The notes under the pieces: model-generated
Seen by the model: only the letters and a program-made list of their open reading frames with translations
What the model was told of the DNA's origin: nothing
The model's database searches: none
From: CAZUDO01 sp964618895
Lineage (GTDB): Bacteria > Desulfobacterota > Binatia > DP-6
Direction of reading: 5' to 3'
Length of the DNA: 35,726 nt
Assembly (NCBI GenBank): GCA_964618895.1
Contig: CAZUDO010000037.1
Span: forward strand, 1 to 35,726
Made by a program: the position numbers and the translations under genes
Shown here: positions 32,917 to 35,726 of the stretch, piece after piece
Position numbering within the stretch: position 1 is the stretch's first letter
Layout: every line of letters starts with the position of its first letter

Positions 32917-34463
32917 CACGGAACCTCCCTGCCCGCGGACGCCCCGGCATCGGACCAGCTCTCGCAGTGCTGCCAGAGCGCACGGCGCTCCTCCTCCGTC
33001 TCGCGGGTGAACGGCACGAGGTGTGTCCGCCGCGCCGTGCGATCGAGAAAGAAGCGGCCGGTCCACGCGCGCGCGCACGGGGCAGCTGCGAGCCAGACGA
33101 CCGTGTCGGCGCCCTCCGCCGGCGTGCGCAGGATGGCCCGCATCACCCGATGGAAGGTCGGGAGCGAGCTCCGCACCGACGGCGTGTCCGCCCAGCCCGG
33201 GTGCATGGCGTTCACGACGACGGACGTTTCGCGGAACATGTCCGCCCAGAGCTCCGCCAGCACCACCTGCGCGCGCTTGGTCTCCGCGTACGCGAGCACG
33301 CCGTCGTACGGGCGTCGCGTCCAGTTCGGGTCGCTCACGTTCAGCCGGCGCGCGTACATGCCGCCCGACGCCACCCAGATCACGCGGGCGTCCGGCGACT
33401 GCTCGAGCGCCGGCCGCAAGAGCCGGGTCAGCAGGTGGGGCCCGACGACGTGCGTCGCCAGCGTGAGCTCGAGCCCCTCGGCGGTCTCGTTGCGCCGGTC
33501 GGGCAGTGTCCCCGCGTTGTGGACGAGGACGTCGACACGCTCGCCGCCGAGGCGTGCCGCAACCGCACGCACCGACGCCATGCTCGAGACGTCGAGCACC
33601 TCCGGCCAGACACGCTGATTCCCTGTCCGCTCGCGGATGCGGACAACTGCTGCCTCGCCCCGCTCCCGGCTGCGGCAGAGGACGCCGACCTCGGCGCCCA
33701 GGTCTGCCAGGCCGAGCGCAGTTTCGAACCCGATGCCGGAGTTGGCGCCGGTGACGAGACACCGTCGAGCCGACAGATCGACGTCCAGATCCGCGTCCCG
33801 GAAGGCGAGCCGGTGGATCGCGAACCCGGTGCGGTCGAAGGAGAGCACGATGGTCGGATCGACGATCACCCCGAGCGCGTGCCCGAGCCACTCGCGTACG
33901 GGTCGAGGCGGCTCGCGCTCGTCGAGAGTCGGCGCGCCGGGTGCGAGCGCGGCGAGGATCGCGTCGACCGATGCATGGTCGCCCGCCTCACGGCTCACGT
34001 GGCGGTAGGTGAGCGCACCGTCCGGCCGGATCACGAAGGCGCCGCCGAGCTGCCACGGATCGCCCTGGACGCCGGCCTGCCGGTACCCGCTGCGCAGCGC
34101 TCGCCACGCGTGCAGCGGCAGGCGCGGCGACAGGATCTCGACGCGTCCCCGGCGCAGCCCGGCCGCGCGGTAGGCCCGCAGCTCCGGATCGACGAGTACG
34201 GGGCAGTCGAGGCGCATGTCTTCACGAAACGTGGCAGCGAAGTGGGGCGCGCCGTTGCCGACCACGACCAGCTCCGCGCCGCAGCCGCGGATGGCTTCGA
34301 TCCGGTCGCGCAACTGCGCGACGTGCTCGCGGCAGAACAGTCAGCCAAAGTGCCGGACGAAGGCCAGAACGACAGGGCGGCCGCTCCACAGCGTGCCGAG
34401 ACGCACGGGGCGTCCCTGTTCGTCCGCAAGCTCGATGTCGGCGAGCCTGGTTGCGCCGTGCAT
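32916..34463 (-). CDS. Selenoprotein candidate: peroxiredoxin-like (SelU/PRXL2) domain fused to an SDR, TGA read as Sec
   Basis: Reading through the in-frame TGA at 34341-34343 gives one 515-residue protein. The first domain (about 1-175) has VVLAFVRHFG-U41-LFCREH, ELVVVGNGAPHFA and DPWQLGGAFVIRPDGALTYR, the thioredoxin-like PRXL2/AhpC-TSA fold in which homologues have CxxC or UxxC; here U41-L-F-C44. A linker (REPPRPVREWLGHALGVIVD) leads to an SDR domain (about 200-515) with CLVTGANSGIGFETAL (loop 238-245), VHNAG, VASGG and YAETK (Tyr392, Lys396), all catalytic residues kept. ATG 34463 has GGAGGAGGAGG just upstream; an in-frame ATG 34547 overlaps the regulator stop. If TGA is a stop, only 40 residues are made. 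A miscalled base (TGC for TGA) is the main alternative. Confidence 0.8.
34314..34335 (-). promoter_or_regulatory. SECIS-like hairpin right after the Sec TGA
   Basis: On the minus strand, starting 5 bases after the TGA, CTG-C-CGCGA pairs with TCGCG-CAG over 8 base pairs with one bulged C, closing a 5-base loop GCACG whose first base is G. Bacterial SECIS elements are short stem-loops just downstream of the UGA with a G in the first loop positions, which recruit SelB. The loop begins 15 bases past the TGA, close to the usual spacing. The match was drawn by hand; it was not folded or scored. Confidence 0.5.
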
Positions 34464-34543
34464 GCCTCCTCCTCCTCTCTGCTCTCGTCCGCTCTCTTGC
34501 CGGACGGCCGCTGTCCCCGGACCCGATCCCGGCCGGTTTGTCG

Positions 34544-35494
34544 TCATGCCGCCGCCTGCACGAGCCGGGTCCCCCACGCATGCAGCACCCCCAGGTCCTG
34601 CACCAACTCGACCCTGGGGCACCGCACCGGCGCGCCTTCGCCGCCGACGAGCAGCGTGACACGGCGGGGCAGCAACTCACGCAGGCGGGTCACGTGCGCC
34701 GTCGCTCGCGCGCCACGGCTCGCAGCCGACACGCTCACCGCGACCGCCCGCGCACCGAGGTCCTTGCCGAGCGCGGCGAGCTGGTCGAGTGGTACGTCGG
34801 TGCCGAGGTAGCAGATGCGGCAGCCGGCGGTGGCGAGGACGAGCGCCGCCATCTGCAGCCCGAGACCATGGACCTCGCCGGGCAACGTGCCGAACACGAC
34901 CAGCGGCCCGCGGGCGCGCTCCTCGAACGGCAGGCGGAACGTCCGCAGCAGATCCCCGATCCGCTCGGCCACGAAGTGCTCGTGCCGGACCTCGAGGCGA
35001 CCGCCCGCCCAGGCTTCGCCGACCGTGCGGAGAAGTGGGGCGACCAGGGTGCACACGAAGGCGAGCGGCCCGAGCCTTCCCCACTCGACCGTGAGCAGGC
35101 GGGTGAGCCGGTCGCCGTCGAACTGCTCCACGGCCCGGAGGAACTCAGCGATCGACACCGATCCTTCCCCGCCGCCGGGGCTCGGGCCCTGGGGCACGAC
35201 GGGAGACGTACGTATCAGGTCGGCCAGCTCCGCTTCCGACGCAGACACCACCTGGCCGGCGCGGTGCCCGCGCGCCAGCGCCTCGGCGACGCGCCGGAGA
35301 CGAGGTACGCTCGACACCAGGTATACCCGATGTCCCGAGGGTTTACGCTCCGGGACCGGATAGCCGTAGCGCCGCTCCCATGTGCGCAGCGCCTCGATCG
35401 AGATGCCGGTCGCCCGCGCGAGTGCGCCGATCGAGAGCATGCCTACGGTCGGCCGCCCTCGCCGAGCGCTCTTCGTCTTCTTGGCGTGCACTGC
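34544..35494 (-). CDS. MerR-family regulator with cobalamin-binding domain, CarH/LitR-like
   Basis: The 316-residue protein has a MerR winged-helix DNA-binding domain (LSIGALARATGISIEALRTW, ERRYGYPVPERKPSGHRVY) and a B12-binding region with both CarH signatures: W162-x9-E172-H173 in AWAGGRLEVRHEH, and E-x-H-x-x-G in PGEVHGLGLQM with His209 as the lower cobalt ligand. In CarH-type proteins adenosylcobalamin makes a DNA-binding tetramer in the dark and light breaks it, derepressing targets. Next to the Trp here is Ala, where Thermus CarH has the His that ligates cobalt after light. The start is uncertain: ATG 35494 was used, with 35440 and 35524 possible. It heads the cluster on the minus strand; 80 bases separate it from the fusion gene. 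Confidence 0.87.
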   Translation of the reverse strand, partial: AVHAKKTKSARRGRPTVGMLSIGALARATGISIEALRTWERRYGYPVPERKPSGHRVYLVSSVPRLRRVAEALARGHRAGQVVSASEAELADLIRTSPVVPQGPSPGGGEGSVSIAEFLRAVEQFDGDRLTRLLTVEWGRLGPLAFVCTLVAPLLRTVGEAWAGGRLEVRHEHFVAERIGDLLRTFRLPFEERARGPLVVFGTLPGEVHGLGLQMAALVLATAGCRICYLGTDVPLDQLAALGKDLGARAVAVSVSAASRGARATAHVTRLRELLPRRVTLLVGGEGAPVRCPRVELVQDLGVLHAWGTRLVQAAA

Positions 35495-35726
35495 CATTGC
35501 CACGGCTTGTGAGTCGTTCCGCATCGAATCGCAAGGCCCCAACCCTGGCAGACGCCCCGCAGCGTATCTGCCCGGGATGACCGTCGCGGCTCAGAGCGTG
35601 AGCAAAAATCGGTCGCCGGGCTGATGCGGATCGGGGGCGCCGACGCCTCGTTGCTGCCCCGGGGGGTGGGACGTCAGGGGGAGGGCGACGGCGCGGGCGG
35701 GCCCGCAGGTCGAGGCCCTGACGTGC
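35495..35726. other. Upstream region of the CarH-like gene to the window end
   Basis: I see no further gene here. This stretch should hold the regulator promoter and any operator, but no clear inverted repeat typical of CarH sites stands out. The end is GC-rich with G-runs. Confidence 0.4.

Overview
This is a GC-rich, gene-dense chromosomal window whose families (a delta-60 repeat protein with a Cys-rich CGNG...CDDGN linker, alternative complex III, RibBX, a MidA-like methyltransferase) resemble genomes historically filed under Deltaproteobacteria, such as Candidatus Binatota. That placement is inferred from gene style and was not tested by a search. I saw no rRNA, tRNA or CRISPR array.

Layout. 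1-1292 is a junction zone: a frameshifted MATE transporter fragment abuts an IS91-type transposase scrap and a possible nucleotide-cyclase tail. 1293-2786 is selO (minus). 3207-3785 is an L,D-transpeptidase lipoprotein (minus), divergent from a likely operon 3838-11090: glmU, glmS, ribBX, dsbD, hslO. 11208-13153 (minus) is hpf, a signal-bearing acyl-carrier-like protein and a TerB-like protein, divergent from nhaR. Then come ald, the delta-60 protein, a MidA-type methyltransferase, mutS2, a membrane acyltransferase and a SAM methyltransferase.

23684-24577 is heavily rearranged. The 5' part of actA (alternative complex III cytochrome) is joined out of frame to the 3' end of coxD (cytochrome oxidase subunit IV), followed by a truncated second copy of the 3' end of ybgA. 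Next are cda, a DUF427 gene, a short-chain dehydrogenase without the usual catalytic Tyr, an NDH-2-like dehydrogenase and an ISNCY-type transposase remnant.

28406-35494 (minus) is a coherent cluster resembling the light-responsive regulons of cobalamin photoreceptors. A CarH/LitR-type MerR regulator with B12-binding motifs is followed by a peroxiredoxin-like/SDR fusion with an in-frame TGA, a five-helix membrane protein, a micro-ORF, a DUF2867 SDR, a DNA photolyase, a truncated epimerase and a DUF523-DUF1722 (YbgA) protein. Several genes overlap by 1 or 4 bases.

The most interesting observation is that the fusion protein reads through a TGA at the redox site (U-L-F-C) with a SECIS-like hairpin just downstream. 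It looks like a SelU-family selenoprotein fused to a dehydrogenase under a B12 light sensor. Second are the exported acyl carrier protein and the cluster of sharp gene breakpoints, which mark either real deletions or assembly joins.
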